Of a DNA stretch of 64,000 nucleotides, positions 10,185 through 23,443 are shown piece by piece (within the stretch, counting starts at the first letter, position 1; every line of letters starts with the position of its first letter). Both the position numbers and the translations under genes were made by a program. Source of the DNA: Aurifilum marmelostoma (taxonomy: Eukaryota > Ascomycota > Sordariomycetes > Diaporthales > Cryphonectriaceae); the NCBI GenBank assembly GCA_027559495.1, contig JAMXSV010000010.1, positions 992,001 to 1,056,000 of the forward strand. The letters run 5' to 3'. Below the pieces are notes generated by a model. That model was not told the DNA's origin. It searched no databases and saw only the letters and a program-made list of their open reading frames with translations.

Positions 10185-12218
10185 ATGGCCAGCCTCAGCA
10201 ATATCTCTTCAGGGTGGCTCACCTTAGCAGCGACAGTCGTGCTCGTCGGCCTCATCCTCTCCTCTATCCTGACAAAGAGTGGCATCACAAGAGATGGACA
10301 GTGCCTCAGGTGAGTCTGCGTTCCCCTGCTCTTGCTTTCTCTCCCGCAGCAACTATCGCGCTCAAATCACATCACGCCACTCATTATCATCATAATCAAT
10401 CGGAGTCACTTGACTAATCGAACCCCCGCCCATGGCTGCTTGCGCATCCTAAAAGAAAACCACCCAACACGCTGCCCCTGGTGGGCAACGGCCTGCTCTT
10501 CCTCCAGGCCCGCGAGAAGCTCTTCGGCTGGTTCGTCAGGTGTGAGCGACTCTTTGGCCGCGAGACCTTTGAGCTCTACGTCCCTAGCCTGCCGCCTGGT
10601 GTTGTCATCAACGATCCCAGAAACCTCGAGTTTGTATTCAAGAACGAGGGCGTCTTCGCAAAGGGGGAGTTTATGAAAAAGCCATTGTGGGACTTGTTCG
10701 GTGAGCAGGACACATGAGAAGATCTTAGTGACCTTGACAATCACCACCACCATGCGGAAGAGGCCTTGTTCTCTTCATTGGCTGATCATGACTGGCGTTT
10801 GCTGCAGGACATGGCATTATCAATTCAGACGGCGAGCTGTGGCGGGTCCAGCGCAAAGCCGGCCTGAGCTTCCTAAACAACAAGAACCTGCAGGTGCTCA
10901 CAGACGTCGCCCTGCCACAGTACCTGGCCCAGAGCATCGGCAAGCTCAAGGCAAGCAGTGGTGGTCGTCGCGAGGCAGACCTGCAGGCCCTGTTTCATGA
11001 AATCACAAGCCAACTGATGGGCAAGATGGCATACAACGTATGCCCCCTCTCTCTGTGTGTATGAAAGTGTAGATTTTATCTCATTTTCTGACTGTTGTAC
11101 AGATGGAAATGCACGCCGATGACGACTTCAGCGTCGCTTTTGACTACGCCTCTGGGGTCTGTGCCGAGCGAGTACAGAACCCGCTCTGGCAGGTTACCGA
11201 GGTCTTCTTGGGCTCGAGGATGAAAAAATCCGTCGCCATTGTCAGGGCCTTTGGCAAGAGAATCGTCGATAGTGCCGTCGACGACCGCAAGAGAGGACTG
11301 GGGTCGGCGTCGTCCACAGCATCCGGAAACGAGAAACTCGACGAGATCTCAGGAACCTTGATCCAGTCGCTCCTGGACTCTATCGGAGATGAGCGCATAG
11401 TTGCAGACGCTGCATTGAATTACCTTTCTGCCGGTGAGATCTTTGCCACCACATCTGAGCATATGTTGCACCAATGATGATGGCCTCTCATCACTAACAC
11501 TCTTCCAGGGCGCGACACGACCGCCCAGGCCCTAACATGGACCTTTCACCTCCTCATGCACCACCGCTACGTCTACGCCAAAGTTCGTGGCGAGGTCCAG
11601 TCCCTGCTGGATTCCTCCCCCTCTTCCTCGCCCTTTCCACACGACAAGTCGAGCCTTCCCTTCAACCCAAACCTCTTCACCCCTTCCGCCCTCCCCTACA
11701 CCCACGCCGTCCTCCTCGAATCCCTCCGCCTCCGGCCCCCCATCCCCCTTCGAGATCAAACAAGCCCAGTCCGCCACAACCCTCCCCGACGGAACCTTCC
11801 TCCCCGCCGGTTCCGTCATCGTCTGGTGCCCCTGGGCCATGAACCGCTCCCACCTCACATGGGGCGACGACGCCGATACCTTCCGCCCCGAGCGCTGGCT
11901 ACAAAGCAACCACCAACATCCTGCCGGCGCCGGAAGTCCACCAGCAACAACCACCACCACCACCACCACCACCACTAGACCCGCCCCCGAGTTCCCCGTC
12001 TTCAACGGTGGGCCTAGGACCTGTCTGGGCAGGCGCATGGCTGAGTTGGTCGCTGTGCAGGTCATCGCCGCCGTGGTGTGGTCATTTGACTTTGTGCCTG
12101 CGTACGAGGGGACAGAGAGGAGGAGCAAGAGCAGCCTTACGCTGCCGATGGAGGGGGGTTGCCTGTGTTTGTGAAGGTGAGGAGTCGGGGCGGCGGCGTG
12201 ACGGAGGGGGATGTCTAG
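10185..12218 (+). CDS. Cytochrome P450 (CYP52-like microsomal monooxygenase), two frameshifts
   Basis: This is a haem-thiolate monooxygenase anchored in the ER by an N-terminal helix (LTLAATVVLVGLILSSIL). Exons are 10185-10309, 10456-10700, 10808-11037, 11103-11433 and 11509-12218, all in phase. Landmarks are PPNTLPLVGNG after the anchor, the I-helix AGRDTT, the ExxR motif ESLR, FRPERW, and the haem loop FNGGPRTCLGRR with the Cys ligand. The pattern FEIKQAQ after LRPPIP is typical of CYP52-type alkane or fatty-acid hydroxylases; the substrate is inferred. The last exon is broken twice: one extra C in the run 11744-11748 and one missing G in the run 12153-12158. With both corrected the protein is 546 residues and ends in the expected LPMEGGLPVFVKV tail. 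A ten-Thr run near 11950 is encoded by ACC/ACA repeats. Confidence 0.92.
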
Positions 12219-13020
12219 GCACGCGGTCAGGAACTCGGTCCGATAGGAATTGGTTCTGAATGATACCTATAGTTATACGTCTTTCCCATCTTATCAGTAT
12301 ATCACCCTCTCGGCCTGAGAAGGAGACTTCGTCCCATCTAGTATAATGTACACATGCGATCTTTCCTACACCTTCAAAACACAGTAAGTTGGATCACTGT
12401 AGACACGTTCTTGAGACTGATTGGTCACTGTGATTTGATAACGCACGTTGGCGAGCACTACCGACTAGATATTAACTTCGCTGTCATGCCCCATTTCATC
12501 TACCTTGCTAAGCCAGGCCTAGATGATTGAGCGCCGCCCCCTTCAAAATTCCTCCTGTCCAGCGCGGAGGGGGGATTGTTGTGAAGATATGGGATCTGGT
12601 CGCCTGCTCCTGACCCCCTTATCTTTCGTGACTTCGCGACCGCCTCCAGATCCATCAAGAACAGACTTCCTGATATACCTCGGAACCACCTCAAAACTTC
12701 TTGTCACCACGAAAATGTCCAGTAGAAGAAGGAAAATAAGGACAACACAAAGAGAAGAAACAGAGGCCGAAAATCCTCGACATGAACACATGTATTATAC
12801 AAAAAGGTATCTCGCTCTCTTTGTTTTTTTTGTTGTCCCCTCTCACCCACGATCTCATATGAGAGCCAAATTACGCCGATCATGCCAAATTTGATGCCAT
12901 TTGCAGAGGGGAAAATGCTGACTGGAAAGCAGCCACCTGAAGCGACTTGGTAGGTCGGATCGGTATGAATCGAATAAGTTGTTTGTTGTTAAGTATGTTG
13001 CTGGTGTAGAGCCCATTCGG
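12219..13020. other. Convergent intergenic region
   Basis: This lies between the 3' ends of the P450 and the minus-strand disordered protein. A 124-codon open frame at 12523-12894 lacks codon bias and family resemblance. I see nothing else supportable. Confidence 0.5.
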
Positions 13021-16000
13021 CTAAAACATGCCGCCAGGCAGGTTGGGCGGAGGCCCAGCGCGCGATCCCATCACCACGGCTCTGCCAGCCGGCGGACCAA
13101 CCGCAACCTGTGGTGGGCTGATCCGCTTGCCAGGGCCCATGGTGGCTCGCGCGTCCATCTTCATCTCGGAACTGGCCTTTCGCAGCCTGCGTCGGCCTTC
13201 GTCGTTGGCTGAAACAGCGCTGTTCCGGTCTCCTTCAGCGGGCTGGGCGAAAGGAGCCGTCGGGGGTGGTACGAGAGGCAGCTGTGGCGAGCTCGCACTA
13301 AAAGCAGCACTGTCTGGTTCCTCACCCCTGCGGTTGCCCATAAGGCCTCCCATGATTGTCCTTGTTCGGGAACTATCACGCCTCCGCCTCGGGTTGACTG
13401 GTGGAAGAGGTGGTGGTGAGCCAGGGTCAGCGATGCTTCCACTCCTCGACCTGTTCCCTCCTGCAGCAGCAGCAGCAGCAGAAGACGGTAGGTTTGTCGT
13501 GGGAACTCGAGAAGTGGACATCACGAACGTCGGCTCTGAGATGTCCTTCTTATTCACGACCCTCTTCATAGAATCGGTAAGCGTCGAGCCGGTCGTGGTC
13601 CCATGGGGATTGGTAGGGACAGACGGACGCCTCGGGAGCGGGACGGTAGGTGTCGAAGGAGCTGAGCCAGGGGCGTGCATAGGCTGGAAAGGCCCACGAG
13701 GGAGGTCGAACTTTCCGCCTTGGGGGGAAATGGGAAAAGACCCAGAAGGCATGGGCCCGGTCATTGACCTTCCTGGGTGGCTTCTCATGCTTGGTGATGG
13801 ACCATTTGGAAAGGCACCGACAGGCGGCATATGAGGTGAACGTCGAATATCGGTACCAGGGAGTCCTGGCGACCGAACCATGGGGCTGTGCTGGCCTGGA
13901 GCACCAAGCTTCTCCCCGGGCATGGGCTGGCCTTCTCTGTACTCGGGACGATCTCTCGATCTTGGTGGTGGAGGCCTGCTTCGTGACCGACCTGAACCTT
14001 CACTGTTCTCAGACCCGCTACGGTCTCGAGCCACTTTCGATTGCGATCGTGGTGGTCGAGGTGCATCTTGCGGGGAGTTTTCTCTCATCTGGCGATACTG
14101 TCGGGGATTGGTGGGTGGACGCTCACTGCTAGGAGTGCGCGATGTCCCTCGTCGTGCCCCAGCCGCCACGCCAGACATTTGCTCGAATGGACCTGGTATC
14201 ATTGGTCGTCCCATTTGCGGCGAAGGTCTTGCTCCTGCTTCGAGTTCCTTTTGTCTCTGAACTTCCCGCCTTACCTGCCGGAAGGCCCTCAGGCTGGGAT
14301 GCGCATCCTCTTCTTCGTTCAGCCGCGCCTCAAAATCATTTGCCTCGTCGTGCTCCTTGATGGGATGCGGTGCAGCCTCCCCGGCCTCGGTCGATCAGAG
14401 ACCCGCGGCTACTCTTGACTTTGAGAATACCCAGAGGATTCGTCCGCGGAGGCGGGGTCGGCAGATCAGTTGTGGGCGCTGCCATTGTTGGCGGCGAGAA
14501 GGGCTGTGCATCGGTCTCCACGAATGAGGTGAGCTTCTCTCTTACACGCCGGCGCGCATCAGCTAGTTGGCTAGCAAACTCGTCCTCCTCGTCTGGAGAA
14601 CGTGGCGAGTCCAAGAATGTTCTTGGTGAGGTCTGCGTCGGTGCTGACTCCTCCACCTTGGACAACGCGTGCTTTGTTGAGTCGGGAGGGCTCTGCTCAA
14701 GACTATGCTCCGGGGATGCAGTCAATGCAGACTCCTCCCAGGGCTTCCTTGACCTGTGAGCATCGTCGCGTCGACTGGGCGGAGACTGCGCATCGTTGTG
14801 TGGGGCATAGATGGATGAGACATCGCTTTCTGAGCGCAAGTGTTGCCGCACCATGCCACTCAGGCCCACATTAGGTCCCAATGTGGGAGAGTCTGCCAGA
14901 GTCGGCGCTTGGGGGCCAACAGAAAGGAAGCCGGTCTTTGCATGCCAGGGCTGCTCCTGTATCTTGGACGAGAGCATCTGTGTTGAGGCTGCTGGGCTCC
15001 GAAAGGCGGGGTGGTCCTGATCAGATGGTCGCTCCAGTCTGACCTCGGGGGAAGTATGGGTGGAGAAGACATGCTCGTTCAGAATCGGCGACTCGACAGC
15101 CTCGCCAGATTGAGTGATGCCGTCATCCTGTTGTGGATCTGCTTTGGCCTGGTCTGGTCCTGATATGTTGGTGGTTTTGATTTCCGGGTCTTGCCTCTGG
15201 TCTGAAGCTATTGATTGAGAACGAGATTCGGAGAACGAGAGCTCGGGGTCGTCATGGAACCTACGCGTGGGCGTTTCTCGGCCAATCTGGAGCTGACGTT
15301 GCCTCTCGGCGTACTTGGAATCGTCGTAGGTCGTGTGTGGCTTCTGGAACATGTTCATGGCGGTAGCTTTGCCGACGTCCTGTGGCTGAATGTTGAGTTG
15401 GACCTGCTCGCCTGTACCGGCATCACTGATCGGAGGGCTGAGGGGCGGTGGCGTGAAGACTCCAGGTTTCCCGTCTGTAGCATTTGAGACCCGAGTATTC
15501 AGGGTCATGGATCCGTTGAGAGGACCAGTGGCTGGTGGGCTGATGGACCGCAGATTCGGGGCACTACCTTTTGTCACGACGGTCCGGCGCTCACCCCCAT
15601 AGGCCGCCCACCGATCCGTAAAAGTCTGCATGGTGGGAGAGGGAGAGTTTGGGCCCAGCTCGGGAGTGCGAGCGCCTCCTGGACGACGGGCCAGCGTGTC
15701 CACTCGTGAAAGGACCGAATGCTGCTGCTCTTGCAGATCCTGGGTCAGGCCCTGCTCGTACAGTCTCCGAGTTCGGGTGACATGGCGGTCTAGTGATGGC
15801 GTCGAAGCTGCCGAGGATGTTGCTGTCTGCTGTGAGTGGATGTCCTTGGAGGCTGTGTTGGACTGTGACACAATCGAGGTGGCAGCTGTCGAGTTCCGCC
15901 CTCCAGACGGGGTGGACGAGGTTGTCGAAGAAGTCTCCCTCTTCTTGTTGTAGCCAGGCGGCAGTGGGGACTCGGATCTTGTGATGAAAGATGCATCTTC

Positions 16001-16678
16001 AGTCCCTCTGGCCTCGTCGCTCAACGTCTTCTCGCCGTCATCTTCCTGGTCGCCGCCCATCATCGCCACCTCCTTTTCCTTCTCTGCCTGTCTCCATTTC
16101 TGGAACGCAGACATGGATACATCATCATCGTACAGGGCACGGCCACTCATACCATCAGCAACGTTCTTGGACGAGGCAGTGCCACCTGGAATCTTGTAGA
16201 TCTTCTGTCTGCCGCCAAACAGGACATTGCTCTCCAACGGTCTTGAGCGGGTCATGACGCCACCGGACTCGGTGGACGCCATCGAGTCCGTCCGGAGGAA
16301 TGGAGGGGCCCTGATGGACTCGACCTCGGCTATATCGCCAAGGGCATTACCGCCGCTGAAACCAAAATCTGCGAGTCGTGACTGACGTTTCGGTGACAAG
16401 ACGCTGTCGTCACTAGCTTTGCCAATCTTGCTGTTCGGGTCGTCTTGCTCGCGGAGCATCGAGAAGCGTGCCGAGAGGCCGTTCATCAGGAGACTCGTAC
16501 GAAAGTCATTTTCGGAAGGTAGCGCCAATGATAGGTCGATTTCTGTCTTTGGTTCCTGTTCGAGGTTCTTCTTTCCGCGGCGGAAGAGGGAGAAAGAGGA
16601 CTCGGACTCCAGGGATGGGCGTGGGTCGGCCGAGTCTAGGTCCTTCACACCCTTCTTCTTGGTCTTGAAGCGATTCAT
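13021..16678 (-). CDS. Conserved disordered fungal protein, one frameshift
   Basis: A single exon, 1,218 residues once one base is removed from the C run 14379-14382. As written the frame ends soon after SLIDRG. Skipping one base continues with EAAPHPIKEHDEANDFEARL and a charged, probably coiled-coil stretch (RQVRREVQRQKELEAGA), then runs to the end. The N-terminus MNRFKTKKKG, the block DFRTSLLMNGLSARFSMLRE and SKIGKASDDSVLSPKRQSRL are strongly conserved-looking and familiar from uncharacterised Pezizomycotina proteins. Other islands are MSAFQKWRQAEKEKE, TFTDRWAAYGGERRT and MNMFQKPHTTYDDSKY. The rest is Ser/Pro/Arg-rich and predicted disordered, ending LPGGMF. No enzyme domain is visible. A scaffold or cytoskeleton/signalling-associated role is only a guess. 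Confidence 0.85.
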
Positions 16679-16882
16679 GGTCGTCTTGTTTGCTGGTCAG
16701 ATCGAACGGTGAGGGTGCCTTCGGACGATATGAGCCACGTAGGGCGATTGTATGGCGAGGGATCCTTCACGAGCTCGCGTCCATCAGAGCACTCGTGGCC
16801 TCGCAGTGAGCCAGCCAACGCACAGTCGTATCTGTTGCAATCTCTTGGAAGTTCGAATGAGCTGGGAGACTCTGAGGCACAT

Positions 16883-16890
16883 TGACGTCA
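16883..16890. promoter_or_regulatory. Perfect TGACGTCA palindrome
   Basis: This is a full CRE-type bZIP site about 205 bp upstream of the start codon at 16678 of the minus-strand gene. In fungi such sites bind Atf1-type stress regulators. A single 8-bp site has modest evidential weight. Confidence 0.35.
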
Positions 16891-19800
16891 GCTGCAAGAA
16901 CTCCAGTCAGACCAAAGTACCGAGCCCTCGTAGGGTTTGTCCTCTCGGTATGGCCACAATTGCTTGGAGGGTGTGAATGGGATCAGATCGGCCAGGGGTG
17001 ACCGTGCTCAAGAACGTTAAAGTGGGAAGAGGCTGTGATGCATCTGAAGTGGTGGCTGCTCCAGCAGACTGTTAAGGCGCAGGGATGTCGCCCGTGCAAG
17101 ACGTTTGCTCACCTCTTGGTCGTTGCGGGTGTTGGAAGCGTTTCAGATGAATTTTCGACGAAGTCCTGATCCTTGGGGTTGGCTGGGAATGTCACCCACG
17201 CTGCTCAAGAGATATCGACTGGCGGACAGCCGCAAAGTAGGTGGGGAATTGTGGTAGTAAGATTCGAGAGAGAAGCCAAGTCGGAGTCCAGGTCCTGTCT
17301 TCGTCTGTGATGGTGGTTGAGTCGCGCAAGGGCAGGGTGGCTCGCTGCAGAAAGACTCTGGCAGGAGTAATTCCCGGAAGGACTTCTGGGCGTCAATTGG
17401 GCCGCGACTGTTGTTGAGGAATGGAGGATAATTGGATCGAATGACCGGTGCTGAGATCCTCACGTGCCAGAGGTGAACCGAGGATCCTCAAGGGGGGGGA
17501 AGAGGGGACCGATCTCTTGTCTGTGTCTCGCTGTCTGGGGTACGTGTTGGTCGGTGCGTGATCGAGTTGCTATGTTGGATAGTGATTGATCAATTTCAGT
17601 CGGACTGGTTCGAGTGGAGCGAGTGGGTTTGACTTTTCGTCTGGTTTGAGAGGATGCTCAGATCAAGTGTCTCAAGCCCGGCTAAGAATATCTGCTTGGA
17701 AGAGACGAGCTCGGACGGCGTCCAGGTGAAGATTACTGCCGCGAGGGTCGAGAATAAAAAAGAAAGGCGAGGCGAGACCCGAAGGGACTTCAGCGGCAAA
17801 TGAAGGAGAGAAGAGAAAGACAAGGCACCAGACAAATGACCAGGGCCGTCACACAGAAACGAGCGGGAGGGGAAAAGGAAAAATAAAGAATGGTAGGGAA
17901 TGGGGCCCTGATGATCTCACGTGGGCGTCGTGGTGGTGGTGGAGAGGAGGGCAGGAATGTTGATGCAGATGGAGTAAACGCGACGAGGTGGTGAAGGAGA
18001 AGGAGCTGGAGACCCCCAGAGGCAGGGTCGAAAGTCAAGCTCAGATCGCCTTGTGAAAAGGGCTTCTGGCTGTTGGACACACAGAAGAAAGTCCGGACAT
18101 TGCGCATGGTGAAGGGGCACGATCATTGGACACTCAGGCACCCTGGCGGGAGAAATGGGTCTAAGCAGGGGTGAGAGGGGCGGGACCCTGTCAGTGCCAA
18201 TTTAGCGCAAGGTACGCCCTGTTCTGTCGCGGTAGTGCTGCTCTACAGAGGGTTTAGGCCGCCACGTTCCAGGAGACGGGGCCTTTCCCCCAACAACAAC
18301 AGCAAACCAAACGTCTTCAGTGCTCTGTACACCCTCGAGCCGGTGGGGGGGGGGTGTTAAGGGGGGCCTGAAGGCCAGAGACAGGCACGACAGGGTCGCC
18401 AGGGGAGGGGACAAAGGGGTTCCGCCTTTCCTGGGGCGGGAAGAAAGCCAGAAAATCGATAGAAGAAGCAAAAAAACCTGAGCCCACCCCCCTCCCCCAG
18501 GTCTCTTTCGGGGACAGGGATCACGCCCAGGGGGAGGTGCGTGCCAGGACCAGGGCTGCCTAGCACCTTCACCAAACCTCCTGCCGCCTGCCATTCGCTC
18601 GCTCCACTGCTACAGTAACTCTCTGTGCTAAGTGGTAGTATGTAGAGTACTAAGTACTACTCCATACAAGATACAAAGTGATGATACAATGTACGTGCCC
18701 GCACCTGCACTGGACCCGGGTACTCTGGTAACTCTACATGAAAACGCCCCTCATGCACCATCTCAATCCTTCCCCCCTATCCTTCAAACACATGGCGTCC
18801 ACCTCTGCCTACGTACATGCCTTTCAAAGATCCTGGCCCCCGCCATGGTCTGAACGAAAAGGTGTGTTAATATCCTCTTCCGACCCCCAGCACATCCCGA
18901 TTTCTTTCGCCACGGCGATGCGATGCTCTGCTCTTACCGCAATGGCTTATGACAGGCACACACACATAGAGGCACACGTTCTCACCCACTTACCAGACAC
19001 GGCTACGCGGCGTGATGTTCTCAGACTTGTCCCCCACAAGCCGTCAGGATTACTACCTCCTGAAACGGTGGATTGCAGATGCGGGATCGGGATCTGATGA
19101 CGTTGGATCGGTAAACGCTCCGACCATTTCACCTTACACAGCTCGCTTCTGCGTATATGCCCTGGACTCAGGGGGGAGGGGCTGAAAGGTCCAGGCGACC
19201 TCCGGCAGCGGCAAGCTAAACAAAGAAATCAAAAAGAACGAAAAAAAGAAAAGATATTGGCTGAGAGAGGACCAAGGAGCGCACGTCCTGAGTGCCCTGC
19301 AGAAAAAGCCTGCAGGTGTTTGGGCAACACGGCGCCGCCAAAGCCGCCACAGCATGTCAAGATCATGCAGCTCATCGGTGGCGCGGCAGATGGTCGCTAC
19401 AATACGGGCTCGTCGACTGGCTCCCATTGGGCTTTGCATCAGCATCGTATTCCCATGGCAGGGGCAACGAGCTGGGCTGAATCCGAGGCTGAACAGACGA
19501 AAGGCCTTCTCTCATTCGAGCACCCAGCCTGAGCCCTAGACTCTGTCGCCAGCCGTCATCTTTCCGTCCTTCCAACGCTTCCTCTTGGGATTGGCTCCTC
19601 GTCAATTGCGCTTCGACCTACGCTTTGTCCATCCTGTACGCCGTCTCACCCGTCCTGGATCCTGGTCCTGAGTCAACTTGGCAGCCATCTTGCATCCACA
19701 AAAAGGCGTCCCTTGCCTCAGAGGGTAAATTGCCATGTCTCAAAGCAGGAGCTGCGTCTCTGCACGCGACAGCCACCGCAGAGACAGCTCGCACTTGGCA

Positions 19801-21387
19801 CTCCATGCCGAGGATATGTTGAATCCGATACATGTGGTGGCAATAACATTTTCCTCTTTTGCTCTCGAGTGCGCGAGGCACAAGTTTTCTATTGGCGCAT
19901 TCATTGGTTGGCCCTGCTGGGGCGACACAAGGCAGAGCCCATCTTATAGCGTTAACGCCGCCCTCTTAGACTTCAGTGGGTGTGCCGCGCCCCTGGGACC
20001 TGCGTCGTGTCCGTGCAGCAGTAGTTGGCCGGCGGCCAGCTTGGCCGGGTTGTAGACGCGTGGTCCCGCGCAGCCAATTGGGAATCCGTGCCTGAGCAAG
20101 CGTCAGGTACGGGGACAAGGACCTCGAATGCTGCTGCTGCGGCACGCCGTTGTGACCCCACCACCAACCATCCTTACCACCACAACGCCTTTGGGGGCGC
20201 ATGTCCAGGCGTACCAGGTTGTCGTGACGGGCGGCACACTCTCCCCCTCCTTTAACCCCCACCCCTTTTTTTCTTCTTCTCTCTCTCTCTCTCTCTCAGG
20301 GACCTGCATAACCAGGAATAGTCGTGCTGCAGCATCCCATCTGATTTGTCGGCCCCCCCTCGATCGCATCTTCATTTAGTAAGCAGCTCACAATAACTCT
20401 TTGTGTCCTGGGATCGGGGCCTGGTGCGAAACTATCCAATGATGTGTGTATGGGCAGCACCGCGTCCTTTTCCTTTACCAGCTCATGCTTGCAAACCTTA
20501 ACAACAGTCTTAAAATCTAAGTGTCGAGATTTCATGCGCTCGGAGACAAGGCCATCCAGGCCACATCTTCTGGAATCGAAACACATCAGCCGTAAATGAG
20601 CTCCGGAATTTCAGGAGCCACCCAATGCTATGTCATACAGGCTGGAGGGCAGCAGCCGGCGTGCAGCAGGATTTTTTGATCATTTTTTCCCCTTTCGTGC
20701 CACCAAAACATCTGATCCGTCACAAGGCACAACCATCCAATGCCGTCCGACCATTCGCTCGCTCGCTCGGCTGTACGGACCCCCCCCGACTTTCAGGCTC
20801 CTCGCACCCTGGCAGCCGCAGACGTCCGGATCGGGAAGTCGCAGATACTTCAGGTGCTGACGATCAGACGGACAAGAATAAAGAGTACCTGCTGGTGGCG
20901 GCCTTGGTGTTTCAACTGCAGCTCAAAGAATCGCTATTCTCAGCTTCTAATTTCGTTTTTTTTTGTTCCCTTCTACGATTGCTGATAAACATCCAGCCTT
21001 GGGACCCTACACTCCTTGAGAGGCGGGCTTGGCCGACAGACAAGAGGCTGCTGGAGGTGCCCTATGTTGTGACGGGATGTGACAGGATCGCTGACCCGGT
21101 CAGCCACTGCATGAGTTTGATGAACTCACCTGTGTTTGTAATGCGCACCCACACCGGCGGGCCGGTGGAGGCTTTCTTTCCGCCTCCAGACACGTGTGAA
21201 TTTCTTCCCGTGAAAGGATTCGGAAATGTCCGCCGACCCTCTTCGCCCAAGGTCCACGCCAGTCTGCGCAAAAACAGAACGGAAAAACAGGAGAGAAAGA
21301 AAAGGCCAGAAGGTGAACCTACCATTGCAGTCCACTGCACTTTGCAGGACAAGATCTGGTAGGAGAAAGGTACAAGCTTGGCCAGGC

Positions 21388-21410
21388 GTCAGTCAGTCAG
21401 TCAGTCAGTC
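21388..21410. repeat. (GTCA)n microsatellite
   Basis: Nearly six perfect GTCA units in intergenic DNA. Confidence 0.9.
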
Positions 21411-21904
21411 TTCCTCGACATTTTGACCACAGCAGGGAGGACTGTCCGTGAACGACGCACTGGACACGACTACTCCATAGTCATTGCCATGGTCCATGGC
21501 TCAGTGACTACTGGCTCCACCCAACTCCGGAATGATGTTCCCTGGGGGGGGGCAGATCGAGCCTGGAGTGGAACCTGTTGGCCCCGCAGAGAGCATTGGA
21601 GACCCGCAGTGTAAGGCGGGAGGGGGACTCATAAAGTTTCCATGAACAAGGCCGGATCGAATGCATTCCAGATGAACAAAGAAAAAAAAATCATCTCCAA
21701 TGAAATTTTGCCCCACGGCCAAATTGAGTAATTTCCGCTTCGGCTTTTGGAGATGCGAAAATCTCCATCTTGTTCTATCTAGATGACGCTGAGCAGTGCT
21801 GTCTGTAATGACGTTCTTCTGTCCTTGTCCTTTTTCTGTGCTGCGGACATGTTTTGATCGTCAGACACAATTCCCGACAGCTTTTCAGCTCTCAAAGGAA
21901 CGCC

Positions 21905-21917
21905 GGGGGGGGGGGGG
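21905..21917. repeat. G13 run
   Basis: Thirteen consecutive G. Together with the C13 run nearby it marks sequence where read-length errors are likely. Confidence 0.9.
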
Positions 21918-22120
21918 TTTGCATTGTATGAACCAATTTGCTTCTACCGAGGCGGCCCTTGCCCTTTTCTTCTTCTTCTTTTCTGTGTATTTCTGTCATT
22001 TGACGAGCCCATTGTCAATAATTCAGGTACCGAGCCTTTGAGGCTGGCCCATGGTGTCCCACCACGGTGATCAGGCAAGAGGACTCTATCGGCTGTTGCG
22101 ATACTACAGTACTGGGCGCT

Positions 22121-22133
22121 CCCCCCCCCCCCC
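22121..22133. repeat. C13 run
   Basis: Thirteen consecutive C in intergenic DNA, 200 bp from the G13 run. Confidence 0.9.
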
Positions 22134-23443
22134 TTGTTCCGGAAATGCGACTGGTCGACGGGGGCCATCTCTTTGCGCGCTTGGTGAATGGCCGCGCGCA
22201 ACGACCGCAGTTGCAAGCGAGCCCGACGGGACCACAGCGACGCCACTCCCGTTAGATGATACACATACTTTGCTGTGTAGGACGCGTAGGTGGCGCGACT
22301 GAACGATTCCAGAGTAGGCAAGGCCCTGTCTGTGTGTGTGTGTCGTGGAGAGCGGCGTACAGCGGGCGCCCGTCAAGATCCGGCAGGTGTGATGCATTAA
22401 ATTGCCCTGGTCGATTAGGTCGCAAATGCCGGTCTGGAATTTATGACACACAGTCCTTTTTTTTGGGGGGGGTGTCTTTTTTGGCCGTCCCTCCCGCCTT
22501 GATGGACCCGCGTTTGTGTCCGTCCTTATTCCAGCTTCATTACTGTGTGCGACTTCTCTGCTCGGATCTTCACCCATTCAATTGCAGGATCAGCAATTGC
22601 TCCTGCGGGAACGGAGAAAAGGCTCAGGGCAGGAAAGTGGATTGCTTGCTGCGGTTGTTCTTTTCCAGTCGCACAGTTCCGCTTCTTGTCACACTGATCT
22701 CGTCTTTGTGGCACCGACGCAGACTCCTGCTGTTAGGCCGGGGCCAATCACAGGCATTTTTGCATGTCTCGTGCGCCTGACAGAGAAATGAAAAGAGAAA
22801 ATAAAGATGGCGGTCATTTTGGATCTGGGGAAGGATACTGAGACATTCGCGTCGGTGCGCGTCGGGGTGGCGCGTTTGTCTGAGGATGACGAAGCCGTCC
22901 TGGAAACTGCGATTATGTCGCTTATCGCTGCATGAATAGGTCTGAGCCGGGTTTCGATGTCCTGCTTGTCTGCCTGGATGGGGTCCTAGACTTGCATCGA
23001 CGAGCTCAGGTACATTTCCCTAGGTGTTGGGAGTTCCATAGCTGTCCCAGGAGTCTCAAGTGATTGGTCCTGTTGATGGCGTGTCTGGATGACTTGGTAG
23101 AGGGCTTTCCGTCAGTCTACAAGTGTTGCTGTAATTATGTCAAGCGAGTGCCTGCGTGGTGTCGTCTCTGAAGTCCTTGGCCTTCCAGTTTGACGGTTGT
23201 GATTTCAAGATCGCTGTTGCTACCGTCACGATCCCGAGGAGAATTCTATATCAGGCTCTGTATGTCCATGCCTTTTGCAGACTGACTGATGCGCGACAAG
23301 ACCCTTGACCACAGGGCCAATGTCCGAAGAGGTTCTTGTTATCACATTCATTTCAGATGATATACCTGTGCCGCTCGCAACGACAAAGACAACTTGAGCT
23401 CTCCCACCGGAAACACACCAGATCAGCCGGAAGAACAAAAACA

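Larger units (their letters stand above)
16679..23443. other. 6.8-kb gene-poor region
   Basis: This spans from the start of the disordered-protein gene to the end of the rhodopsin-like gene. The longest open frame (20625-21362) has no codon bias, no recognisable domain and no splice structure. It contains many G or C runs (21905-21917, 22121-22133, 22464-22471), the GTCA repeat at 21388-21410 and a CT run at about 20272-20299. It may be promoter, 5' UTR or non-coding transcription; nothing in the sequence decides this. Confidence 0.55.

Noticed and set aside
20625..21362. 245-codon open frame in the gene-poor region
   Set aside because: No codon bias, no domain, homopolymers inside, and no splice or start context support.
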